From positions 3,752-67,751 of the forward strand of contig CAZIPE010000005.1 in NCBI GenBank assembly GCA_964541305.1: DNA of 64,000 nucleotides, in the 5' to 3' direction. Each line of letters starts with the position of its first letter. Within the stretch, counting starts at the first letter, position 1. Below, in pieces: positions 33,052 to 41,798 of this stretch. The stretch comes from CAZIPE01 sp964541305. Its GTDB lineage: Bacteria > Patescibacteriota > Saccharimonadia > Saccharimonadales > UBA7683. The translations under genes and the position numbers were made by a program. The notes beneath the pieces were generated by a model. That model searched no databases. It saw only the letters and a list, made by a program, of their open reading frames with translations, and was not told where the DNA came from.

Positions 33052-34059
33052 ATGGCGCGTATTTGTATCTATGATGTAACAAAAGAGGAAGAAGACGACT
33101 TTACAACCATTCCTGATGTACATGATGTCGTACTGGTGGGCGAATCACTCGGCAGTGAAAACGTCGATACTCAAACAGAAATACTTAGCATATTTGTGAA
33201 CAGTACGGTCGATGCTCAGCTGATAGAAGCTATGCCAAAATTGAAGCTTATTGCTTGTAGGTCTACCGGATTTAATAACGTGGATATGGATGCGGCGAAT
33301 GCTCACGGGATTACAGTTGTGAACGTACCGACCTACGGTGAACACACCGTGGCAGAATATGCCTTTGCACTACTACTTGCGCTTGCCAAAAAAATCATAC
33401 CTGGTTCTTCACAAATGGCGATGGGTGAAAATGACCATTCTTTAATTCACGGTATGGATGTCTACGCAAAAACACTTGGCGTGATTGGTGCTGGCAAAAT
33501 TGGTAAGAACGTTATTAAAATTGCCAAGGCCTTTAATATGAACGTGATTGCCTACGACCCGTTTTTAAAACCCGATGTCGCTTTGGCTGAAGAAATTAAA
33601 ACAGTTGAACTTGCTGAGCTGGCGCAGGAGTCGGATATCATAACCTTGCACGTTCCGCTGACTGATGAAAATAAGCATATGATTAACGAAGAGCTGATTA
33701 GTACAATGAAAGATGGTGTGTATCTCATAAATACGGCGCGCGGTGAACTTATAGATAGTTCAGCACTCATCTCGGCACTCAAGAGTGGCAAAATTGCTGG
33801 CGCCGGGCTAGATGTGCTGGAAGATGAAAAACTGATGGAAATAGACGAGGAAGAGCTCCTACTAAAAAAAGGTGCGAAAACACGCGAAACCCTCGAGCAT
33901 GTAGTGGCTAACACTATTCTAATGCGTATGCCAAATGTCATTCTCACCAGCCACAATGCGTACAACACTACCGAAGCTATTGTGAAAATCAACTCAATCA
34001 CGGTTGAGAACATCAAACATTTTTTGGTTGGGTCAACTCCAAATAAGGTGAGCGCATGA
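33052..34059 (+). CDS. D-lactate dehydrogenase-like D-2-hydroxyacid dehydrogenase
   Basis: The 335-residue NAD-dependent enzyme has the Rossmann motif LGVIGAGKIGKNV (near residues 143-155), the catalytic Arg in NTARGELID, Asp/Glu in GLDVLEDE, and His in TSHNAYNTTEA. The substrate is probably pyruvate/D-lactate, given enolase and phosphoglycerate mutase next door, which fits a fermenting cell regenerating NAD+. A related hydroxyacid cannot be excluded. CATAAT (33038-33043) lies eight bases before the ATG, a leaderless start. The next gene overlaps by four bases. Confidence 0.88.
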   Translation: MARICIYDVTKEEEDDFTTIPDVHDVVLVGESLGSENVDTQTEILSIFVNSTVDAQLIEAMPKLKLIACRSTGFNNVDMDAANAHGITVVNVPTYGEHTVAEYAFALLLALAKKIIPGSSQMAMGENDHSLIHGMDVYAKTLGVIGAGKIGKNVIKIAKAFNMNVIAYDPFLKPDVALAEEIKTVELAELAQESDIITLHVPLTDENKHMINEELISTMKDGVYLINTARGELIDSSALISALKSGKIAGAGLDVLEDEKLMEIDEEELLLKKGAKTRETLEHVVANTILMRMPNVILTSHNAYNTTEAIVKINSITVENIKHFLVGSTPNKVSA

Positions 34060-34691
34060 GCGGGAAATTATTGGTGGTCAGGCACGGAGAGTCAGAATGG
34101 AATGCACGCGGGGTATGGACGGGTGTGACAGATATTCATCTTTCCGAAAAAGGCGTTAAAGAGGCGGAGATGCTCGGCGAGGCAATAAAAGATATAACCA
34201 TCAATCACGCCTTTTGTTCACAGCAGGTACGTTCGCTCGAGACACTCACTGCCATGCTGAGTGCTTCTAACCAATCTGGGGTACCATTTGCTCAGGACGA
34301 TGCTATTAATGAACGAGACTACGGTATATACACGGGCAAGAATAAGTGGGAGGTTCAGCAAGAAATCGGTAAGTCAGCATTCGAGAAATTACGTCGAGGC
34401 TGGGATGACCATGTAGAAGGTGGTGAAACACTCAAAGATGTCTACGCGCGAGCTGTTCCATTTTATAAAACAAAGATTCTCCCTCTCTTGCAGGAGGGTG
34501 AGACGGTATTGATTGTGGCTCACGGTAACTCAATACGATCATTGATGAAATACATTGAATCAATATCAGACAAAGACATTACTGCTGTTGAAATGCTGTT
34601 TGGTGAAATTGTCATATACCAGGTGGATGCCGAGGGCAAGAAGCTGACCAAAGATGTGCGGAAGATTGACACCACACCACCACCCGCTTAA
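34056..34691 (+). CDS. gpmA: 2,3-bisphosphoglycerate-dependent phosphoglycerate mutase
   Basis: The enzyme interconverts 3- and 2-phosphoglycerate through a phosphohistidine. The N-terminal VVRHGESEWN with catalytic His is near residues 7-16, then WTGVTDIHLSEKG, ERDYGIYTGKNK, and the second catalytic His in VAHGNSIRSLMKYIE. The 211-residue length is a little short for dPGM. ATGA overlap couples it to the D-LDH-like gene. Together with enolase it covers two consecutive glycolytic steps. Confidence 0.93.
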   Translation: MSGKLLVVRHGESEWNARGVWTGVTDIHLSEKGVKEAEMLGEAIKDITINHAFCSQQVRSLETLTAMLSASNQSGVPFAQDDAINERDYGIYTGKNKWEVQQEIGKSAFEKLRRGWDDHVEGGETLKDVYARAVPFYKTKILPLLQEGETVLIVAHGNSIRSLMKYIESISDKDITAVEMLFGEIVIYQVDAEGKKLTKDVRKIDTTPPPA

Positions 34692-34767
34692 GTCGTTAGC
34701 TTATTTGCCTTATTTATGATAGAATAAGGCTAACGTATTTAGGTGCGCCGAAGGAGGCGCTTTTTCA

Positions 34768-36591
34768 ATGCAAGATCCCACGAAAATTCGAAACATTGCT
34801 ATTATTGCTCACGTTGATCACGGTAAAACTACCTTGGTTGATGGGCTATTAAAGCAAAGTAAGACGTTCCGAGACAACCAGGCTGAAATGAGCCAAGATC
34901 TCATTATGGATTCGGGTGATCAAGAGCGCGAACGCGGCATCACCATCACCGCTAAAATTACCGCCGTGCAACACGAAGATTACCGTGTAAATATTATTGA
35001 TACCCCAGGCCACGCAGATTTTTCAGGCGAAGTCGAGCGCACACTCAATATGGCCGATGGCTGTCTGCTGATTGTTGATGCTCAGGAAGGGCCAATGCCA
35101 CAAACCAAGTTTGTACTCACCAAGGCGTTAGCAAATGAGCTCAAGCCAATTGTGGTTATTAACAAAATAGACAAGCCCGGCTCACGACTCAAAGAAGTTG
35201 AAGACGAACTGGCGGATTTATTCTTAGAGCTTGCGGTACATGAAGATCAGCTCCATTACCCAATTTATTACGCCATCGGTCGCGAAGGAAAAGCATGGAA
35301 AGAAGTACCTGAAAGCCCTGAAGCTGAGGGCAATCTTGAGGCTTTATTTGAAGCTATCATTTCTGATGTTCCCGCTCCGCGCGTCGAGCGAGATGCTCCG
35401 TTTCAAATGTTGGTTACCGCTCTCGGCTACGATAGCTTTAAAGGAAAATACGCCATTGGTCGCATAAGCCGAGGAGCTGTTAAGCCGGGCGATCAGGTAG
35501 TAGTCTGTAAGAAGGACTCTACACTCGCCAAGGCAAAAGTTGAAATGGTGTACATGAGCCAGGGGGTGAGTAAGTTTGAGGTATCTGGTGGCGTGGCTGG
35601 AGACATCGTGCAATTAACCGGCCTTAAGGATGTGCAGATTGGTGAGACGGTAGCTGACGTTGAAAAACCAGAAGCCCTGCCAGTTTTAGAAGTTGAAGCA
35701 CCAACTCTGCAAGTGTATTTGGGCCCAAACACTAGTCCATTTAAAGGCACGGAAGGCGAATTTAATACCTCGCGACAAATTGGTGATCGTCTGCAACGTG
35801 AACTCGAAACGAACATTGGTCTTAAAGTTGAAGACGATGGAATTGGCTTCTTGGTATCTGGACGTGGTGAATTACACCTTTCTGTTTTGATTGAAACTAT
35901 GCGACGAGAAGGCTACGAGTTCGAAGTTGGCCGTCCACAGGTTGTGACTAAAATTGAAGACGGCAAAACAATGGAGCCTCTCGAAGAACTTATTATCGAA
36001 GTACCCGCCGAGCATGCAGGTGCGGTCCAGATGGAACTTGGCACTAGACGCGCTAACTTGAAAGAGCAGTTTGTGACTTCTCAAGGCGCAACAAAACTTA
36101 TTTATGAACTACCAACACGAGCGCTGCTCGGACTTCGTAACGTTCTGATTACTAACACTCGTGGTACCGTTATTATGAATAGTTTAACAATAGGCTATCA
36201 GCTGGAAAGTCCCGCACTTCAGCAACTGCGCAATGGTGTATTGATTGCCTTTGAACAGGGTGTAGCTACGCCGTATTCACTCGAGAACGCCCAAGAACGA
36301 GGCACCTGCTACGTTGGGCCGGGCGAGAAAGTCTACGCTGGTCAGGTAATTGGTCTTAACAACCGTGGAGATGACTTAGAGGTAAATATTGTCAAAGAAA
36401 AACACCTGACAAATATCCGAAGTTCCAGCTCTGACGGCATCGTTCACTTAACACCACATGTGATATTGAGCCTCGAAGAATGTCTCGACTTCATTGAAAA
36501 CGACGAGCTCCTGGAAGTAACCCCAAAAAGTCTTCGGTTGCGTAAACGCGAACTCGACCCCAACAAGCGCAAACGTAAGAACAAAACGTAA
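34768..36591 (+). CDS. typA: Ribosome-associated GTPase TypA/BipA
   Basis: BipA is a translational GTPase needed for ribosome assembly and stress growth. G1 is AHVDHGKTTL (residues 14-23), switch region RERGITITAK, G3 DTPGHADF, G4 NKIDKPGS. The elongation-factor-like domain V includes GRGELHLSVLIETMRREGYE, and the BipA-specific C-terminal domain is present to residue 607. AAGGAGG at 34750-34756 is the ribosome site. A small dyad (GCCTTATT/AATAAGGC at 34707-34730) precedes it. Confidence 0.97.
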   Translation: MQDPTKIRNIAIIAHVDHGKTTLVDGLLKQSKTFRDNQAEMSQDLIMDSGDQERERGITITAKITAVQHEDYRVNIIDTPGHADFSGEVERTLNMADGCLLIVDAQEGPMPQTKFVLTKALANELKPIVVINKIDKPGSRLKEVEDELADLFLELAVHEDQLHYPIYYAIGREGKAWKEVPESPEAEGNLEALFEAIISDVPAPRVERDAPFQMLVTALGYDSFKGKYAIGRISRGAVKPGDQVVVCKKDSTLAKAKVEMVYMSQGVSKFEVSGGVAGDIVQLTGLKDVQIGETVADVEKPEALPVLEVEAPTLQVYLGPNTSPFKGTEGEFNTSRQIGDRLQRELETNIGLKVEDDGIGFLVSGRGELHLSVLIETMRREGYEFEVGRPQVVTKIEDGKTMEPLEELIIEVPAEHAGAVQMELGTRRANLKEQFVTSQGATKLIYELPTRALLGLRNVLITNTRGTVIMNSLTIGYQLESPALQQLRNGVLIAFEQGVATPYSLENAQERGTCYVGPGEKVYAGQVIGLNNRGDDLEVNIVKEKHLTNIRSSSSDGIVHLTPHVILSLEECLDFIENDELLEVTPKSLRLRKRELDPNKRKRKNKT

Positions 36592-36799
36592 AATACAACC
36601 TCGCTTATATCTAGACAGTAACCGCTTATGTCTGCTATTATTAATTGCTGCCCTTGGCGAGGCGAGTAACTAATCTAATACGATAGTGTTTTGATTAGCA
36701 ATCTTTCTGCATATCGCAGAAAACAAAAATGTAACATATAACTACTTAAAATATGCACGTACTATGACGTTGCATTTTTAGTGTGCGAAAAAGGAAGTG

Positions 36800-37240
36800 A
36801 TGCGACAATTGATAGAACTGCATGAAGAAATTAACGAAGTGAATTATTTTTTAAGAGAATGGCAACATCTCAGAACTCATCCTGCAGATAGCAGTAGTAT
36901 ACTCGCACAACCCGAACTTCGATTTATTTCACGCACAATCGAACATTTGATTAATGAAGCCCAAGCAATCGATAGACCACTCCTACTAAAGGTTGAGAAA
37001 TACGAAGGACGCATCGCGACAACATTAAAACACAAAGCCCTAGTCTCTACGGTGAGTACCGCGCCATCTTCACGCCATTCAGTCATTGAATTAACGGAGT
37101 ATCTTAAGACGACAAATAAAAAAGGAGACCGAATTTCGTATGTTGGCAATAAGCACGGTCTTCTTTCGCTTAGTAAGCTTGCAGACATGGTAGCAAATGG
37201 GAGCACGCTCCAACTAACAGGAGATCACCGACCCGAGTAA
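36800..37240 (+). CDS. Hypothetical protein, unknown
   Basis: The protein of about 146 residues is soluble. Its first ~75 residues look helical (LHEEINEVNYFLREWQHLR) and the second half is more mixed and basic. No motif is recognised. AAGGAAG sits immediately upstream; the ATG at 36800 follows an in-frame GTG at 36797. It stands alone after a 200-base spacer downstream of typA. Confidence 0.5.
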   Translation: MRQLIELHEEINEVNYFLREWQHLRTHPADSSSILAQPELRFISRTIEHLINEAQAIDRPLLLKVEKYEGRIATTLKHKALVSTVSTAPSSRHSVIELTEYLKTTNKKGDRISYVGNKHGLLSLSKLADMVANGSTLQLTGDHRPE

Positions 37241-37322
37241 ACCAATTGCATTACTGTTCAGTAGAGATGGCGTCTCGCAAGGGGTTGGCAGTAACGGTAG
37301 GGTTCGCGTATAGTATGAAGTG

Positions 37323-38237
37323 ATGGACGGAGTAAAAAAACAATCAGTCATACGACTCAAGAAGCTCTCTAAGTTTTACGGTAAGTATCGCGGGGTAGAA
37401 GATATTACCCTTCAGGTTGAAGCAGGCTCAATTTTTGGTTTTTTAGGGCCTAATGGAGCTGGCAAAACAACCACCATTAGTATGATGGTCGGGCTACTAG
37501 GCCCCACCTCGGGCAGTTTTAGCTTATTTGGTCGCGACAACAGAGTCTATTCTAGTGAAAATCGTGCCAGAATCGGTTATTTATCAGGAGATATGGCGCT
37601 CGACGGGAGTCTTACTGGCTGGCAAGAACTTGAATATTTCGGAAACCTCAGAGGTGAGTTTAACAAGAAGTACATTGAGGAACTGGCCAATCGTTTGCAG
37701 TGTAACCTTGATCGAAAAATAAAAACTCTGTCTCGTGGAAATAAACAAAAAGTAGGATTAATTGCCGCACTGATGCACAAGCCAGATTTGTTAATTCTCG
37801 ACGAGCCAACTAGTGGGCTTGATCCGCTGATTCAAGCTGAATTTAACGAGATAATTACAGAGCACAAAAAAGCCGGACGAAGTGCCTTTATCTCTTCGCA
37901 CGTACTAAGTGAAGTGCAGCAAATTTGTGATGAAGTAGGGTTTATTAAAGAGGGTCGACTACTTACCACGAAGCCCCTCAAAGAAATTCTTCGGGCAGCG
38001 CCCAAGCAGGTTCGCATTGTAGTAAAAGGCAAGATATTTTCCGACTTTACCAAGCTGGTCGGAGCTAAGAATATTCAACGCATAGGCAATGTTATCACCT
38101 TTAGCTTTAGTGGTAACACTGGCCAACTATTGAAATTTCTTTCTACCCAAGCTTCGGAAGATGTGACTATTACCGATTCAGACCTAGAGACCGTTTTCAT
38201 GAATTTATACGAGAGTAATGGAGAAGGAAATGTTTAG
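37323..38237 (+). CDS. ABC-2 type exporter, ATP-binding subunit
   Basis: The 304-residue ATPase has Walker A GPNGAGKTT (near residues 42-50), a signature segment LSRGNKQKVGL in place of LSGGQ, Walker B LLILDEPTSGLDP, and the H-loop SSHVLSE. A ~80-residue C-terminal domain follows, as in multidrug/ABC-2 exporters. It is paired with the permease by overlap. TTGGCA (37285-37290) and TATAGT (37309-37314) lie 18 bases apart, and the ATG is eight bases further, a leaderless promoter. Confidence 0.92.
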   Translation: MDGVKKQSVIRLKKLSKFYGKYRGVEDITLQVEAGSIFGFLGPNGAGKTTTISMMVGLLGPTSGSFSLFGRDNRVYSSENRARIGYLSGDMALDGSLTGWQELEYFGNLRGEFNKKYIEELANRLQCNLDRKIKTLSRGNKQKVGLIAALMHKPDLLILDEPTSGLDPLIQAEFNEIITEHKKAGRSAFISSHVLSEVQQICDEVGFIKEGRLLTTKPLKEILRAAPKQVRIVVKGKIFSDFTKLVGAKNIQRIGNVITFSFSGNTGQLLKFLSTQASEDVTITDSDLETVFMNLYESNGEGNV

Positions 38238-39021
38238 ATCCATCTGGCTCAAGACCGTGTACGAAAAACGATGGGGCTTACTGGCCTGGTCACTGGGGAT
38301 TTTTGCAATGACATTCTTCGTTATGTTGCTATTTCCAACCCTGAGAGACACTTTTGGCCAGGCATTGAACGATGTGCCGGAATCAATTAAAGGAATCTTG
38401 GGCGATGCCCAAACCTACCAACGCATCAACGGCTTCATAGATATCCAGGTGCTATTTCAGATGGTCTTTATGACAGTGATATATGGCGTGATTTTATTCA
38501 CTGGCGTACTGGCAGGCGACGAAAACGATGGAACACTGCAAACGCTTTTGGCTCACCCAGTCAGTAGGCGAAAAGTGTATTTTGAAAAGCTATCGGGGGC
38601 AACAGTGCTCCTTGGGTTAGTGAGTCTCGCCGTTTTTGTCGGCGTGTGGTTTGGATCTTTGGCCGTGGGTGAAAGCGTCAATCTTTTCAGATTGCTTCTG
38701 GCTATACTAATGATGTTTTTGGTGTCATTCGTCTTCAGTATCATCGGCTTCGCGCTTGGTGCAATAACCGGAAAACGTGGGTTATCTGGTGCTATCGCTG
38801 GTGCACTGGCATTCGTCAGCTATCTTATTACTAACTTGGCACCAACCGTCAAAAGTTTGAAAGGCGTGAATCGTTTTTCACCGTATGAATATTTCAATAA
38901 GCCAAGCATTTTAGATAACGGGATTCAATTTAGTGATCTCGCAGTACTACTCCTCATTTCAGTGGTGTGTATTGTTGCCGGGTATGTCGTCTTTACCCGA
39001 CGTGATATCGCTCAGAAATAA
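38218..39021 (+). CDS. ABC-2 type exporter, permease subunit
   Basis: The 267-residue protein has six membrane helices with the ABC-2 pattern: a first helix near residue 20, a cytoplasmic or exterior segment (LRDTFGQALNDVPESIKGIL), and a run of helices from about 75 onward. It contains GDENDGTLQTLLAHPVSRR, the typical ABC-2 cytoplasmic loop. It overlaps the ATPase gene by 20 bases; a second in-frame ATG at 38230 (MFRSIWLKT) is also possible. Substrate is unknown. Confidence 0.88.
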   Translation: MEKEMFRSIWLKTVYEKRWGLLAWSLGIFAMTFFVMLLFPTLRDTFGQALNDVPESIKGILGDAQTYQRINGFIDIQVLFQMVFMTVIYGVILFTGVLAGDENDGTLQTLLAHPVSRRKVYFEKLSGATVLLGLVSLAVFVGVWFGSLAVGESVNLFRLLLAILMMFLVSFVFSIIGFALGAITGKRGLSGAIAGALAFVSYLITNLAPTVKSLKGVNRFSPYEYFNKPSILDNGIQFSDLAVLLLISVVCIVAGYVVFTRRDIAQK

Positions 39022-39050
39022 TTGACACCAGCGCAAAGAAGTATTAAAAT
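39022..39050 (+). promoter_or_regulatory. Sigma70-type promoter of the DGR target gene
   Basis: TTGACA (39022-39027) and TAAAAT (39045-39050) are separated by 17 bases. A small dyad, TTCTAG-AATTCA-CTAGAA (39060-39077), follows at the expected transcript start and could be an operator or 5' hairpin. Confidence 0.7.
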
Positions 39051-39113
39051 AGTACTAATTTCTAGAATTCACTAGAATATTACAAAGGCGCAAGTATTAA
39101 GGAGTGAACGAGC

Positions 39114-39263
39114 ATGGATGTTAAAGGACAAAGTTTCGAAGCTACCGTTGTCGCAAAAGAACAAACAGATGATTGGTTAGTGAGTGCTGCTGCTGAAATC
39201 GCAGAAGCTGCTAAGGATCGTGGTTTAGAGCTACCAGCATTTGGCCGGTGGTGTTGCAGTTGA
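39114..39263 (+). pseudogene. N-terminal fragment of the DGR target protein (frameshifted)
   Basis: ATG 39114, with AAGGAGTG just upstream, opens a frame of 49 residues (MDVKGQSFEATVVAKEQTDD...) that ends in PAFGRWCCS-stop. Dropping one T from CATTTGG (about 39239-39242) joins it to the next frame as PALAGGVAVEASE, giving a continuous protein of about 300 residues. The good promoter and ribosome site belong to this ATG, while the downstream frame has none. It is either an error, a real disrupting indel, or a site of programmed shifting. Confidence 0.7.
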
Positions 39264-40017
39264 AGCGTCTGAAACAGAAGCACCTACCCGGGAAATAGAA
39301 TTAAACCTTGAAATCCTCGCCCAATTGGGCTCAGCATACAGAGTTTACAGGGATACCCTCGGTGCTCTTAACCGTGATCGTAAGCGAAAAAACAAGGTAG
39401 AACTAGCTCCCGAAGAGACACTTGTTGCAGAATTCGAAAACTGGTTTACTGAGCAGCGAGCAACATTTGTAAAAGAGGCTATGGAAGCAGATCCTGAGCT
39501 TGGTTTTCGTCTAATTGCTACTCCGAATATTACTGCTGATAAAGACGAAATCCTCGCTCTCGGTAAACAGTTTGGTGAGAATCAGCCCTACGCAACGTCT
39601 ATCTGGGAAGAAATTTACGGTCGCTACACATCCGAACAACTTTCAGGTACTAACCCGGAGGATGGCAAGGCCGTTAAATTCCGTCTGATCCCTAATAAAC
39701 TGAACGAAGACATGTACGGTACTGTCACTGAACAACGTGCGAAGCTTGAAAAAATGCAAGCAGATAAAGGTGAGTTCCTCGGTGTCCAAAGTGTATTAGA
39801 AGACGTTGTCTTTTGGCGATCACTTAGAGCTGAGGGCGATAGCCTTACTGAAGGTGCTGTCTTTGAACGAACCTACGCTCGACACTTTGACTTACCTGAA
39901 CTGCGCTTCGGCGGCTTCGATTACGTGCCGGACTCGTTTGTCGTTGACGATGGTCAGCCGGTTCTGGACGTCTCGAATGCTGACTTTGACCATCGCGCGC
40001 GTGTCTCGGTGGGGTAA
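39241..40017 (+). CDS. DGR target protein with C-terminal variable region
   Basis: This frame encodes about 258 residues whose last 38 codons form the variable repeat. The body is helical and charged, with no signal peptide or membrane helix, which suggests a cytosolic product or non-classical export. The end (residues ~221-258) reads LRFGGFDYVPDSFVVDDGQP then VLDVSNADFDHRARVSVG. In template form the changeable positions are mostly AAT/AAC/TAT codons. DGR targets usually place such residues on a C-type-lectin-like binding face; that fold is inferred here. The true start is probably 39114 through a one-base shift. Confidence 0.85.
   Translation: MAGGVAVEASETEAPTREIELNLEILAQLGSAYRVYRDTLGALNRDRKRKNKVELAPEETLVAEFENWFTEQRATFVKEAMEADPELGFRLIATPNITADKDEILALGKQFGENQPYATSIWEEIYGRYTSEQLSGTNPEDGKAVKFRLIPNKLNEDMYGTVTEQRAKLEKMQADKGEFLGVQSVLEDVVFWRSLRAEGDSLTEGAVFERTYARHFDLPELRFGGFDYVPDSFVVDDGQPVLDVSNADFDHRARVSVG
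39903..40015 (+). repeat. DGR variable repeat (VR)
   Basis: The 113 bases align without gaps to 40334-40446. They differ at 18 positions; 17 are adenine in the template and T, G or C here. The one exception is T40392 to G39961. The 3' end is GC-rich (GCGCGTGTCTCGGTGG), fitting an initiation-of-mutagenic-homing site, and abuts the stop codon. Confidence 0.95.
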
Positions 40018-40057
40018 AAACTTAATCTTTGATTCTTCCTTTGGTTTCTTTTCCCTT

Positions 40058-40076
40058 GTCTTTGCAAAGCAAAGAC
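40058..40076 (+). other. Hairpin downstream of VR
   Basis: GTCTTTGC-AAA-GCAAAGAC is a perfect 8-bp stem with a 3-base loop, 42 bases after VR. DGR target genes often carry a hairpin or cruciform just after VR that aids homing. A terminator role is less likely because no T-run follows. Confidence 0.65.
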
Positions 40077-40094
40077 TCGACACAAATTTTTTGG

Positions 40095-40458
40095 TATAGT
40101 GGCATCTAAGAGATAAGAAATCCAAAGATGTATGTCTATCGGTGTCTCGAGGATTGCTTGTAGACATATCGTTCCATGTACCTATGAGTGTACATAGGGA
40201 GGTCTGCACAACCAGCACTTTCCCAACACCCCACGAATTGCTGCCATGGAGTCTGCATGTTAGCGGACTGAGAATACAAAAGAAGCTATTGGTGCGTCCG
40301 GTAGTGGAGAGAACCAGGCAGAGTTTAACTTTAGCGCATCGACGGCATCGATTACGTGCCGAACTCGTATGTCAATGACAATGGTCAGCCGTATCTGAAC
40401 AACTCGAATGCTGACAATGACAATCACGCGCGTGTCTCGGTGGAGTTTGGGAAGTTAC
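40095..40458 (+). ncRNA. Probable DGR template RNA (TR RNA) region
   Basis: A TATAGT at 40095-40100 could start a non-coding RNA of about 350 bases that carries the template repeat. The leader has inverted segments, for example ATGTAC with GTACAT (about 40177-40196) inside a longer GTAGAC...GTCTGC pairing. No protein frame of credible composition is present. RNA downstream of TR, needed for priming in the Bordetella phage DGR, would here be antisense to the avd gene. Confidence 0.6.
40334..40446 (+). repeat. DGR template repeat (TR)
   Basis: The 113-base invariant copy is offset by 431 bases from VR and holds about 29 adenines, 17 of them changed in VR. Read in the VR frame it encodes GIDYVPNSYVNDNGQP then YLNNSNADNDNHARVSVE, so the mutable codons are mainly Asn and Tyr, the usual DGR template design. 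Confidence 0.95.
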
Positions 40459-40777
40459 CTAGTTTACACTTTTGCGCCAGCCACCGATTTGGCGACGAAT
40501 CTCTGTTAGTCTGGCTTGGATTTTTAGTAGGTTGGTTTCATTGGCTAGTTTTAGTTCTAGCATGGCACGTACTTGCATGGCAGTTAACTCAGCACTGGCA
40601 TCAGCATTGATAAGATGACTGCCTTTAATTGCCTTCGGTGCGTGTTTTGCTAGAATAAGGTGTTCGAGTAGTGCTCCGCAGCTGGCTACGGTGGGTTCGC
40701 CAAGTGTATGGCGATACTTTTTATCAACCGTAACGGTTACAGCGATAAGTTTCTTATAGACTTCGTACGTGCTTGTA

Positions 40778-40797
<20 letters not shown>
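40459..40797 (-). CDS. avd: DGR accessory protein Avd-like
   Basis: The 112-residue protein from ATG 40797 is helical and fits the Avd/four-helix-bundle pattern: ITSTYEVYKKLIAVTVTVDK, RHTLGEPTVASCGALLEHLI, LKIQARLTEIRRQIGGWRKS. Avd binds the reverse transcriptase and template RNA in known DGRs. Unlike the common order it lies on the opposite strand between TR and the reverse transcriptase, with its stop 12 bases from TR. Its 5' end overlaps that of the reverse-transcriptase gene. TGTTAAACT about seven bases upstream is a possible leaderless promoter. Confidence 0.82.
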
Positions 40798-41782
<985 letters not shown>

Positions 41783-41798
41783 TGTAATTGGAGGTGGT

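Noticed and set aside
34707..34730. Terminator before typA
   Set aside because: The stem is 8 bp of A/T-rich pairs without a T-run and overlaps TATGAT/TAGAAT promoter-like boxes, so its role cannot be decided.
40142..40378. Open frame between VR and TR
   Set aside because: Composition is not protein-like and the region is better explained as template RNA leader.
40356..40610. Open frame across the template repeat encoding the unmutated VR peptide
   Set aside because: It has no ribosome site, continues into Trp/His-rich nonsense antisense to avd, and is explained by TR being a copy of coding sequence.
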